Of a DNA stretch of 15,528 nt, positions 7,359 through 14,155 are shown in pieces. The position numbers and the translations under genes are program-made. Source of the DNA: Bauldia sp. GTDB taxonomy: Bacteria > Pseudomonadota > Alphaproteobacteria > Rhizobiales > Kaistiaceae. Below the pieces are notes generated by a model, which worked only from the letters and a program-made list of their open reading frames with translations, made no database searches and had not been told where the DNA came from. Location: the NCBI GenBank assembly GCA_020442095.1, contig JAGRKY010000550.1:1-15528 (forward strand). Reading direction: 5' to 3'. Positions within the stretch are counted from its first letter, which is position 1. Each line of letters opens with the position of its first letter.

Positions 7359-7382
7359 CCTCAAATTAGAGTAGAATTGAGG
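7359..7382 (-). promoter_or_regulatory. Hairpin covering the acyltransferase ribosome binding site
   Basis: Read on the minus strand, CCTCAA and TTGAGG pair around a 12-base AT-rich middle, with one further possible A-T pair past a mismatch. The right arm contains the GAGG that serves as Shine-Dalgarno for the start at 7350. The mRNA could therefore hide its own ribosome site. The stem is short, so the regulatory role is only a suggestion. Confidence 0.35.
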
Positions 7383-7417
7383 ACAGCATAGGCGGATTGC
7401 ATAAGTGGATTGATTGA

Positions 7418-7434
7418 AACCTTTGGTAAAGGTT
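7418..7434. repeat. Short perfect inverted repeat between divergent genes
   Basis: AACCTTT, GGT, AAAGGTT: two perfect 7-bp arms around three bases, lying 68 bases upstream of the acyltransferase start. It could be an operator half-site pair or a small hairpin. No matching regulator gene is in the window. Confidence 0.4.
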
Positions 7435-7658
7435 AATCCCCGCCGTCTTGCTTGCCTGTTTCTTCCGCGGCGTCGATCCATTCGGCGGCCCTGGCCGGGT
7501 GGTGCCGGTGGCGCCGGCGCCGTCGATCCTCTAGGCTCTCGTCGGGGCTCAATCTCCTCGGCGCGAACCAGCACCTGACGACGGCGGTCGGAGGGCTGTT
7601 CCCGATCGCGGTGACGGTGACCCGCTTTGGCCGGCGATGCTTCGCGTCTGGCCGTGGG

Positions 7659-7664
7659 GGAGGA
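7659..7664 (+). promoter_or_regulatory. Strong Shine-Dalgarno deciding a GTG start
   Basis: GGAGGA lies eight bases before the in-frame GTG at 7673. The upstream ATG at 7637 has no comparable site, so the sugar kinase most likely begins at 7673. Confidence 0.75.
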
Positions 7665-7672
7665 ACGATCGG

Positions 7673-9097
7673 GTGGAGACTGCGCGGGACCGTGCGGGAG
7701 ACGTGACGACGAGCGCCGTTGCGGTCCTCGACGTCGGCAAGACGAACGTCAAGCTGACGGCGGCGTCACGCGACGGCCAGCTCCTCGAGACGGTGTCGCT
7801 GGCCAACGGACCGGGCGCGTCGCCGCCCTATCTCCACGTCGACACCGGGCGCATCGATGCCTGGCTGCTCGACGTGCTGCCGGCGATGGTCCGCCGTCAC
7901 GACATCGGTGCGATTGTCGCCACCGGGCACGGCTCGGCGGGGGCGCTGGTCGATGACGACGGACTGGTCATGCCAATGGTCGACTACGAGGCGGAGATGC
8001 CGGAGGCAGTGACCGCGGCCTATGTCGCTCTGGTCGATTCCTTCCGCGCGCTCGGCAGCCCGTTGATGCCGGGGGCCGCGCATATGGCGCGCCAGCTCCT
8101 GTGGCTGGAAACCGAATGGCCGGAAGCAGTGGCGCGTGCCCGCTGGTTCCTCGGCGGTCCGCAATACTGGGCCTTTCGCCTCTCCGGCAACGGCGCCAGC
8201 GAATACACCTACCTTGCCGCCCAGTCCCACTTCTGGGATTTCGACCGGCGCGCTTTCTCCAGGATCGTGCGGGATCGCGGCTGGCAGCGCCTGATTCCGC
8301 CGCTGACGCCGGCCTGGAAACCGGTCGGCCGGATCCGGCCGCAACTGGCGCGGGACCTCGACATTCCGGCCGATATTGAAATTCTCTGCGGCATCCACGA
8401 TTCCACCGCCAACTTCTACCGCTTCCAGCAGGCCGGACTCACCGACCTGACGCTGATCTCGACCGGTACCTGGATCGTCGGACTGAGCGACGGCGTCGCC
8501 CCAGAAACGGGTTACGAGCGGGGCTATGTGACGCGGAATCTCGACGTCGACGGCCGCGAACTCTCGGGCATTCTGGCGATGGGCGGCCGTGAGTTCGCCC
8601 TGATCGCCGCCGAGGCGCCGGAGGGTCCGGTCGCGGAGGCGACGATCGTCGCTCTGATCGCCGCCGGCACCATGGCGCTTCCGTCCTTCGTCGAACAGGA
8701 TGGCGTCTTCCCGGGCAGTGCCATGAAGGGCCGCATCATCGGGCCTGAACCGGCGAGCGCGGCGGAGCGCCATGCCCTGGCGCTGCTATACGTCTCGCTT
8801 CTCACCGACATCTGCCTCGACCGGCTCGGCGCCGACGGCACCATCGTCCTTGACGGCAGCTTCGCCAAAGACCCGCTCTATGCGGGTCTGGTGTCGGCGC
8901 TGAAACCCGGCCGGAACGTCCTTTTCAACACCGATGCCTACGGCACCGCTTCAGGGACCGCCCTGCTTGCCGACCATCCGCGCCGGACGGGCGTCACGCG
9001 GGTCGATGTCGAAGACGCGCCCGATACCGCAATTCCCGGGCTTGCAGCCTATCGCCAGACCTGGCGCGAACGTGCCGAAGCCAACCACTCCAACTGA
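7673..9097 (+). CDS. FGGY-family carbohydrate kinase
   Basis: A 474-residue ATP-dependent sugar kinase of the usual FGGY length. The N-terminal phosphate loop reads VLDVGKTNVKL (18-28), a GKTN variant shared with rhamnulo- and fuculokinase-like members. The catalytic Asp is D243 in CGIHDSTANF. It is followed by the ATP-site strand LISTGTWIVGL (261-271) and, near the C-terminus, the adenine-side segment TIVLDGSFAKDPLY and the TASGTALLA helix. The start is set at GTG 7673 by a GGAGGA eight bases upstream; the longer ATG form (7637, 486 residues) adds an Arg-rich stretch with no ribosome site. The fuculose-phosphate-type aldolase begins 13 bases after the stop, so the natural substrate is probably a ketose phosphorylated at C1, such as L-fuculose, L-rhamnulose or a related tetrulose or pentulose. 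The exact sugar cannot be read from the sequence. Confidence 0.85.
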   Translation: METARDRAGDVTTSAVAVLDVGKTNVKLTAASRDGQLLETVSLANGPGASPPYLHVDTGRIDAWLLDVLPAMVRRHDIGAIVATGHGSAGALVDDDGLVMPMVDYEAEMPEAVTAAYVALVDSFRALGSPLMPGAAHMARQLLWLETEWPEAVARARWFLGGPQYWAFRLSGNGASEYTYLAAQSHFWDFDRRAFSRIVRDRGWQRLIPPLTPAWKPVGRIRPQLARDLDIPADIEILCGIHDSTANFYRFQQAGLTDLTLISTGTWIVGLSDGVAPETGYERGYVTRNLDVDGRELSGILAMGGREFALIAAEAPEGPVAEATIVALIAAGTMALPSFVEQDGVFPGSAMKGRIIGPEPASAAERHALALLYVSLLTDICLDRLGADGTIVLDGSFAKDPLYAGLVSALKPGRNVLFNTDAYGTASGTALLADHPRRTGVTRVDVEDAPDTAIPGLAAYRQTWRERAEANHSN

Positions 9098-9110
9098 CGA
9101 GACCGAAACC

Positions 9111-9806
9111 ATGAGCGAACTCACCAATCGCGCCCTCCGCCAGGAGATGGTCGACATCGCCCGCAAGATGAATGCGAGCGGCATCAATCAGGGCACGGCC
9201 GGCAACATTTCGCAGCGGATCGAGAACGGCTTTCTGATCACCCCGTCCTCGCTCCCCTATGATCGCATGGAAGCCGAGGACATCGTCGAGATGGGTTTCG
9301 ACGGCACGTATCTCGGCAAGCTCCGGCCGTCATCCGAATGGCGCTTTCACCGCGACATCCTCAAGCATCGGCCGGACATCGACGTCGTGCTCCATTGCCA
9401 TTCGGTCTATGCGACGACGCTCGCCGTCCATTACAAGCCGATCCCTGCCTTCCACTACATGGTCGGGGTCGCCGGCGGGAACACCATCAGGGTCGCCAAA
9501 TATGCGACCTTCGGCACCCAGCAGCTCTCCGACAACGCGATCGAGGCGCTGGAAGGGCGGCTCGCCTGCCTGCTCGGCCAGCACGGCCAGATCTCGCTCG
9601 GCAAGACGCTGGAAGGCGCGCTGGCTCTCGGCCGGGAGGTCGAGACCTTGTCGCAGCTCTACGTCCAGGCGCTGACGCTCGGCGATCCGCCCATCCTCTC
9701 CGACGAGGAGATGGAGAGAGTGATCGAGCAGATGCGCAAGATGAGCTACGGCCAGATGCCAGACGCCGAGGGCACCAACGACGTGCCGAAACCGCGGGAC
9801 GGCTGA
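9111..9806 (+). CDS. Class II aldolase, L-fuculose-phosphate-aldolase type
   Basis: A 231-residue zinc-dependent aldolase that splits a ketose 1-phosphate into dihydroxyacetone phosphate and an aldehyde. The active-site set of E. coli FucA (E73, H92, H94, H155) is present with a uniform shift of three residues: E76 in PSSEWRFH, H95 and H97 in HCHSVYATT, and H158 in LGQHGQ. The phosphate-binding motifs GTAGNIS (28-34) and TPSSLPY (44-50) are also present. The first ATG after the kinase stop is used; the open frame extends upstream only as an overlap with the kinase in another phase. The 13-base gap indicates one transcript with the kinase. The C-terminal 20 residues are a loose polar tail. The substrate could be fuculose-1-P or another 1-phosphoketose; other members of the fold epimerise ribulose-5-P, but the Glu at position 76 favours aldol cleavage. 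Confidence 0.88.
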   Translation: MSELTNRALRQEMVDIARKMNASGINQGTAGNISQRIENGFLITPSSLPYDRMEAEDIVEMGFDGTYLGKLRPSSEWRFHRDILKHRPDIDVVLHCHSVYATTLAVHYKPIPAFHYMVGVAGGNTIRVAKYATFGTQQLSDNAIEALEGRLACLLGQHGQISLGKTLEGALALGREVETLSQLYVQALTLGDPPILSDEEMERVIEQMRKMSYGQMPDAEGTNDVPKPRDG

Positions 9807-9867
9807 GGCTTGAAACGGGCCTGGCGGCAGGCGCTCGATCTCACTGCTTTCGTCCCGAGTTCAAGCC
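9807..9867. terminator. Possible bidirectional stem between convergent operons
   Basis: GGCTTGAA (9807-9814) pairs with TTCAAGCC (9860-9867), and after a small internal loop CGGG (9816-9819) pairs with CCCG (9854-9857). The structure spans the whole gap between the aldolase stop and the amidase stop and covers the latter. A competing stem uses CAAGCC (9862-9867) with GGCTTG (9877-9882). There is no T-run on either side, so it is not a classical intrinsic terminator. Confidence 0.4.
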
Positions 9868-12221
9868 AACGAGTCAGGCTTGGGTTTGAGCTCGATCCGC
9901 AATTCCGCCGCCTCGGCGATTGCGGCCTCGCTGTAGAGAAGGGGTACGTAATCGCCTGCCGCCCACGCGGGCGTAAGGTCGCCATAGTGGGGGGAGCGGG
10001 GGTCGCCTGACTGTCCCGGCGCGTTGATGCAGACGCTTTTATCCCAGTCGCCGACATCGACGACAACGCGGAAGGATGCACCGAGAACGACCCGGAAGTC
10101 ACTCGGTCGGTACATCGTGTTCATCGGCGTTGAATCGCTGCCGGCGGTGGGAACCGGGCCGATGTCGAGGGATGCTGCCGCGTCGGGAGAGAGCCGGGTG
10201 AGGGGATGTTCGAAATAGCCGTGGTGGATCTGCCCCCAAGCCCATGCATCGGGGTCGGGGCCCATCAGCCGCTCGCATTCCCGCCACGCCTCGCCAAGGG
10301 TCCGGAGCAGCAGGGCGTCGCGGGCGGCTTTCGGCGAGCCGTCGAACCAGGGTTCGGGATTTTCGAGGGCATCGAGAACCGAATCGATGTCCCCCGGAGC
10401 GAGCAGCGGAACGACGGCCGCATCGGACGCGAGCGCCGCGAGGACGCCGGGACGGAGATGTTTCGACCACCAGACCTCGCAAAGGGCGGCTCTCCCGCTA
10501 TTGGCCTTGAGCGCTCCGTCGAAGCCGCGAAGCTCCGCGAGCGCCTTCTCCTGTTCGGTATCTTCCGCATCCAGTGAAGCCAGGAGCGCGACCAGACGCT
10601 TCGCCGGCATCGAGACGATGTCCGTCTGCATTGCGCAGGACGATTCCACCGAATGCTTCTCCGTTGCCGCGAGCGTTTCGGTCAGCCGGGTTGCCCGGGC
10701 GCCCTCGTACCATTCGAAGCCGACCTGCATTTCGTCGTGCGCCCAGTCTTCCGGGAGGTTCATTTCGTTCGCGGTCATCAGGATCCCTGATGCCGGGTTG
10801 AGCTCGCTGGGAAGCTCCCTCGCGGTGTAGAAGCCGTCCCATTCAAACCGGCCGTCGCCGGGCACCGGCGTCAGTCCGTCCCAGTTCCGCCGGATCGGGC
10901 TCTGCGCCGCCACCACCCAGGCGATGTTGCCGCCGATATCGGCGTAGACCATGTTGACCGCGGGCACCGACCAGCGCTCCAGGTCGCTCTTGAAAGTGTT
11001 GAAATCGCGCGCCCGCATCGCCGAGAGGCTGGTGGCGTAGGGCGAAGCGCCGGGCTCGAACCAGACCGAACGGATGGCATAGGCGCGGCCCTTGGCGGCA
11101 TCCTCGTGGATCACCGGCCCATGGCGGGTGAACTTGAGCGTGACCTCTTCGTCCGGCGCACCTTTCACCTTGATCGTCTCTGTGACGATGCGCATCGCCT
11201 CGTAGCCGTCGCCATAGCGATAGCTGTCCGGATTGCCGGGCTCGGTCTCGTAGACGTAGAGGTCCTCCTCGTCGGGACCGAAGAAGAGGGTGAGGCCGAA
11301 GGCAATCGTCCCGTTGTGGCCGATCATGATGCCGGGAAGCACTGGCTCGCCGGCGCCGATTCCATCGAATTCGGGCGACGAGAGGTGGACGATGTATCGC
11401 AGCGACGGGACCGCATGGGCGCGGTGCGGATCGTTCGCCATGATCGGACGGTTGGTCACCGTCCGCGAACCGTCGATCACCCAGTTGTTGGAGCCCTGGC
11501 TGGTCGCATCGCGAATGACGTCGCCGGCGGGGGTGACCTTGGTCCACAATCCCCATTCGTCCTCCCTGGCGGCCAGACGGTCGTCGCTGAAGACGATCGG
11601 GGCGAGGGCGAGCTTGAAGAGGTCGATGACCTCGAGCGGAATCGTCGCGAGGTCGAGGCCGCCGGGCGCTTCCGGAACGTGGTCGTGGCTGACGCTCTGG
11701 CGCAGCCGGTCGACCTTGGCGCTCGTCCGGCTCATGATATTGGCCCGGAGCACTTCGGAGACCGCGTTCCGCATCCAGGAATGGACCCGGATCCGGACGA
11801 CATCCGCGGCTTCCCATTTCGACGGTCGGTATCCGAGCGTCGCGAATTCGGGTGGCAGCCAGTCGGGATGCTCGCCGAGCAGGTCGATATAGGCGTTGAT
11901 CCCGGCCACGAAGGACTCGCAGATCGCCTTGGCATCCGGCGCATAGACGGCCCACTCGGCGTCCATGTAGCCCCGGTAGAGGAAGAGGCGGGAAGCACGG
12001 TCCTGGGCGACATAGCCGGGGCCGAAATCCTCCGCCAGCAACCCCAGTCCCCGCTTCCGCCACAGGTCGATCTGCCACAACCGGTCGCGGGCTGCGTTGA
12101 AGCCCTGGACGAAGAACATATCGTCCAGGGTCTCGGCCTTTATATGCGGGATGCCCCATTGGTCGACGGTGATCGTCGCGTCGTGGCTGAGCCCGTTCAC
12201 GACATAGGATTGGCTGTCCAT
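9861..12221 (-). CDS. Penicillin-acylase-family amidase (Ntn hydrolase), cytoplasmic
   Basis: A 786-residue precursor of the penicillin amidase / acyl-homoserine-lactone acylase family, which hydrolyses amide bonds after self-cleavage into alpha and beta chains. The N-terminus has the family start ITVDQWGIPHIKAETLDD and FVQGFNAARDRLWQIDLWRKRGLG. The nucleophile is Ser244 in SQGSNNWVIDGSRT, where cleavage after Gly243 would expose it as the beta-chain N-terminus. Further family motifs are MANDPHRAHAVPS (261-273), IGHNGTIAFGLT (300-311) and, later, PVPGDGRFEWDGF and LMTANEMNLP. There is no signal peptide, unlike the periplasmic penicillin and AHL acylases, so the substrate must be imported or made inside. 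The ATG at 12221 is chosen because it leads directly into the conserved N-terminus; upstream codons are Arg/Pro-rich. It is the last gene of a co-directional set, 49 bases after the CE4-type hydrolase. The substrate is unknown. Confidence 0.9.
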   Translation of the reverse strand: MDSQSYVVNGLSHDATITVDQWGIPHIKAETLDDMFFVQGFNAARDRLWQIDLWRKRGLGLLAEDFGPGYVAQDRASRLFLYRGYMDAEWAVYAPDAKAICESFVAGINAYIDLLGEHPDWLPPEFATLGYRPSKWEAADVVRIRVHSWMRNAVSEVLRANIMSRTSAKVDRLRQSVSHDHVPEAPGGLDLATIPLEVIDLFKLALAPIVFSDDRLAAREDEWGLWTKVTPAGDVIRDATSQGSNNWVIDGSRTVTNRPIMANDPHRAHAVPSLRYIVHLSSPEFDGIGAGEPVLPGIMIGHNGTIAFGLTLFFGPDEEDLYVYETEPGNPDSYRYGDGYEAMRIVTETIKVKGAPDEEVTLKFTRHGPVIHEDAAKGRAYAIRSVWFEPGASPYATSLSAMRARDFNTFKSDLERWSVPAVNMVYADIGGNIAWVVAAQSPIRRNWDGLTPVPGDGRFEWDGFYTARELPSELNPASGILMTANEMNLPEDWAHDEMQVGFEWYEGARATRLTETLAATEKHSVESSCAMQTDIVSMPAKRLVALLASLDAEDTEQEKALAELRGFDGALKANSGRAALCEVWWSKHLRPGVLAALASDAAVVPLLAPGDIDSVLDALENPEPWFDGSPKAARDALLLRTLGEAWRECERLMGPDPDAWAWGQIHHGYFEHPLTRLSPDAAASLDIGPVPTAGSDSTPMNTMYRPSDFRVVLGASFRVVVDVGDWDKSVCINAPGQSGDPRSPHYGDLTPAWAAGDYVPLLYSEAAIAEAAELRIELKPKPDSLA

Positions 12222-12270
12222 GTCTTTTCGAAGTCCCGTCTGTCTCCTTGGGGCGGCTGGTGCGACCGCG

Positions 12271-13146
12271 TCAGGCCGTGGCGGCCTCGGGCGGCAGGCT
12301 CGGTGTCTTCCCCTCGCGCCACGACCGGACATAGTCGCGACAGGTAGTGAAGCTGACGCCCGGCCGATCGACGACATGCTCGATGAACTTGTCCAGCAGC
12401 AGCATCCTGTGGCCGCGGCCAACCACCTGGGGATGCATGGTCGCGGTAAATATCCCCGATCCGACCCGGTCGTAGAGGAAGTCGAACTCGTCCTTCCACA
12501 TTTCGAGGAATTGCCGGGGCGTCAGCACGCCCTGGATGATCCCGCCACGCGGCATGACCACGTATTCGAACTGCGGAAAGTCGTCGAGGTGCCAAGCGAC
12601 CGGCAGCTCGACCAGATCGACCGGCTTGCCGAACTTGAACGCCTCGGTCTTCGACCACTCGTCGCCAAGCCGGCACCAGTAGGGTTCGAAGTCGCGGCCC
12701 ATCATGCTGCTTTCGTATTCGAAGCCGAATTCCATCAGAAGCGGGATCGTGTTGGGGCTGTTGTCCCATGCCGGCGAGCGGTATCCGACGGGACGCACGC
12801 CGATGACCTTCTCGAGCGCTTCGAAGCCCCGTTCGAGAATCCGCCGTTCCTCGGCGGGCGCCAGGGTCGCGGGATTCTCGTGGACCCAGCCGTGATGACC
12901 GATCTCGTGTCCCGCCGCATGGATCGCCTCCACCGTGCTCGGGAACGCAATGGCGGTGTGCCCGGGGATGAAGAAGGTCCCTTTGACGCCGGTCCGTTCG
13001 AGCGTGTCGAGGATGCGCTTGACCCCTACTGGTCCGAATTCGCCGCGCGAAAGCATGCTCGGCGACTGCGAATCGAATGTCCCGATCCACAACGAATAGC
13101 CATCGAAATCGAATGTCAGGGCGATCTGGACGTCTTTCTGGCTCAT
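12271..13146 (-). CDS. CE4 polysaccharide-deacetylase-family hydrolase (HpPgdA-like)
   Basis: A 291-residue metal-dependent hydrolase of the NodB/CE4 fold. Motif 1 is LTFDFDG (D13, D15). Motif 2 is EIGHHGWVHEN, giving H85 and H89 as metal ligands with the Asp. Motif 3 is GYRSPAWDNS (121-130), and the later catalytic His lies in TMHPQ (H238) or GRGHR (H246). The TFDFDG form and overall length match the Helicobacter PgdA / PuuE-like branch, whose members act on small C-N compounds such as cyclic imides or allantoin as well as on sugars. There is no signal peptide or transmembrane anchor, so peptidoglycan or secreted glycan is an unlikely substrate; a small imported amide, imide or N-acetyl compound is more likely. 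The ATG at 13146 has AAGGGGA about eight bases upstream. The larger frame running upstream into the permease is a shadow. Confidence 0.88.
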   Translation of the reverse strand: MSQKDVQIALTFDFDGYSLWIGTFDSQSPSMLSRGEFGPVGVKRILDTLERTGVKGTFFIPGHTAIAFPSTVEAIHAAGHEIGHHGWVHENPATLAPAEERRILERGFEALEKVIGVRPVGYRSPAWDNSPNTIPLLMEFGFEYESSMMGRDFEPYWCRLGDEWSKTEAFKFGKPVDLVELPVAWHLDDFPQFEYVVMPRGGIIQGVLTPRQFLEMWKDEFDFLYDRVGSGIFTATMHPQVVGRGHRMLLLDKFIEHVVDRPGVSFTTCRDYVRSWREGKTPSLPPEAATA

Positions 13147-13181
13147 TCCGGTTTTCCCCTTCTTGTGTTGGTTGACGAGCG

Positions 13182-14135
13182 TCAGGATCGGCGGCTTCGG
13201 GCAAAGACATCGAGCGCGACAGCGCTGACGACGATGGTGCCCTTGGCGACCAGCTGGTAGTTCGTGCTGACGGCGAGCGAGTCGAAGACGTTGGTGAGCG
13301 TCGCGATGATCAGGAGGCCGATGACGGTCCGCCACATGGCGCCCTCGCCGCCGAGGAGGGAGGTGCCGCCGATCACGACGATCGCGATGGCGTCGAGCGC
13401 GATGCTGCTGCCCATGTCGGCCTGGCCGACCCCGAGGCGCGAAGCGAGGATCATCCCCGCCAGACCCGAGCACAGGGCGCTGATGACGTAGGTGCTCGAG
13501 CGCAGCAGGTCGACGGAAAGACCGGAGAGGCGCGCCGCCTCGGTGTTGCCCCCGATGGCATAGACGGACCGGCCGTAGACTGAACGCGACAGGGCGAATC
13601 CGCCGCCGGCAAGAACCAGCACGAGCAGCCAGACCGAGATCGGCCATCCGAGGAAGTATTCGGTGCCAAGGTTCTGGAAGTCGAAATTGTCGGGCGTCTG
13701 CGGTGCCGAATGCGAGACGATATAGGCAGCACCGCCGAATGCGGAACCGCTGCCGAGGGTCGCGACGAACGGATTGACCTTCAGCTTGGTCACGATGAAT
13801 CCGTTGATCGCCCCGCAAGCCAGGCCGACCAGCATCACCGCGGCAGCCGCGCCCCAAAGCCCGAGCGGGTCCGCCCATTGCGCGAACAGCACCGCGCCGA
13901 GGGCGAAGATCGCGCCGACCGACAGGTCGAAGCCGCCGCCGATCATCACGAAGGTCATGCCGACGGCGACGATCCCGACCGGCGCGTTCTGGCTGAGGAT
14001 GTTCTTGATGTTGATCGGATCGAAGAAGCGGGGATAGACGATCCCGGCGACGATCAGGAGGATGACCAGCGCCCACACCATGGCGAACTGGAGGAAGGCG
14101 ATTTCCGCGTAGTGCTTTGCCGACCTGCGTTCCAT
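13182..14135 (-). CDS. Sugar ABC transporter permease (RbsC/BPD_transp_2 type)
   Basis: A 317-residue membrane protein with eight to ten hydrophobic segments. It carries the family landmarks NILSQNAPVGIVAVGMTFVMIGGGFDLSVGA (shown in part by GMTFVMIGGGFDLSVGA), INGFIVTKLKVNPFVATLGS, and the coupling-loop region YGRSVYAIGGNTEAARLSG. The segment LDAIAIVVIGGTSLLGGEG follows. It would form a homodimeric channel in the inner membrane for ribose/galactose-class substrates. The start is set at the ATG at 14135. A TTG at 14153 would add six residues, but its spacing to an AGG is too short, while GGAG lies twelve bases before 14135. It follows the ATPase gene by 20 bases and precedes the CE4 hydrolase by 35, so all are likely on one transcript. 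Confidence 0.93.
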   Translation of the reverse strand: MERRSAKHYAEIAFLQFAMVWALVILLIVAGIVYPRFFDPINIKNILSQNAPVGIVAVGMTFVMIGGGFDLSVGAIFALGAVLFAQWADPLGLWGAAAAVMLVGLACGAINGFIVTKLKVNPFVATLGSGSAFGGAAYIVSHSAPQTPDNFDFQNLGTEYFLGWPISVWLLVLVLAGGGFALSRSVYGRSVYAIGGNTEAARLSGLSVDLLRSSTYVISALCSGLAGMILASRLGVGQADMGSSIALDAIAIVVIGGTSLLGGEGAMWRTVIGLLIIATLTNVFDSLAVSTNYQLVAKGTIVVSAVALDVFARSRRS

Positions 14136-14155
14136 TGAAATGAGGGACTCCAAAC

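Larger units (their letters stand above)
7351..7672. other. Divergent intergenic region, AT-rich then GC-rich
   Basis: This 322-base gap separates the divergent acyltransferase (-) and kinase (+) genes and should hold both promoters. The left 80 bases are AT-rich and contain two dyads (7359-7382 and 7418-7434). The right part is GC-rich with no recognisable promoter box. On the minus strand one frame is open from the region of the kinase start to a TAA at 7433-7435, but it has no start codon and I do not call it a gene. Confidence 0.5.

Noticed and set aside
9861..12221. Quorum-quenching AHL acylase or beta-lactam resistance role
   Set aside because: The family would allow it, but the absence of a signal peptide and the placement in a transporter operon do not favour it; no evidence of substrate is visible.
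11106..12347. Plus-strand 413-residue frame across the penicillin-acylase gene
   Set aside because: It is antisense to a strongly conserved gene, with the Asp/Arg/Val composition typical of opposite-strand shadows in GC-rich DNA.
12222..12422. 67-residue extension of the amidase frame
   Set aside because: It overlaps the 3' end of the CE4 gene in another phase and is Arg/Pro-rich without family similarity.
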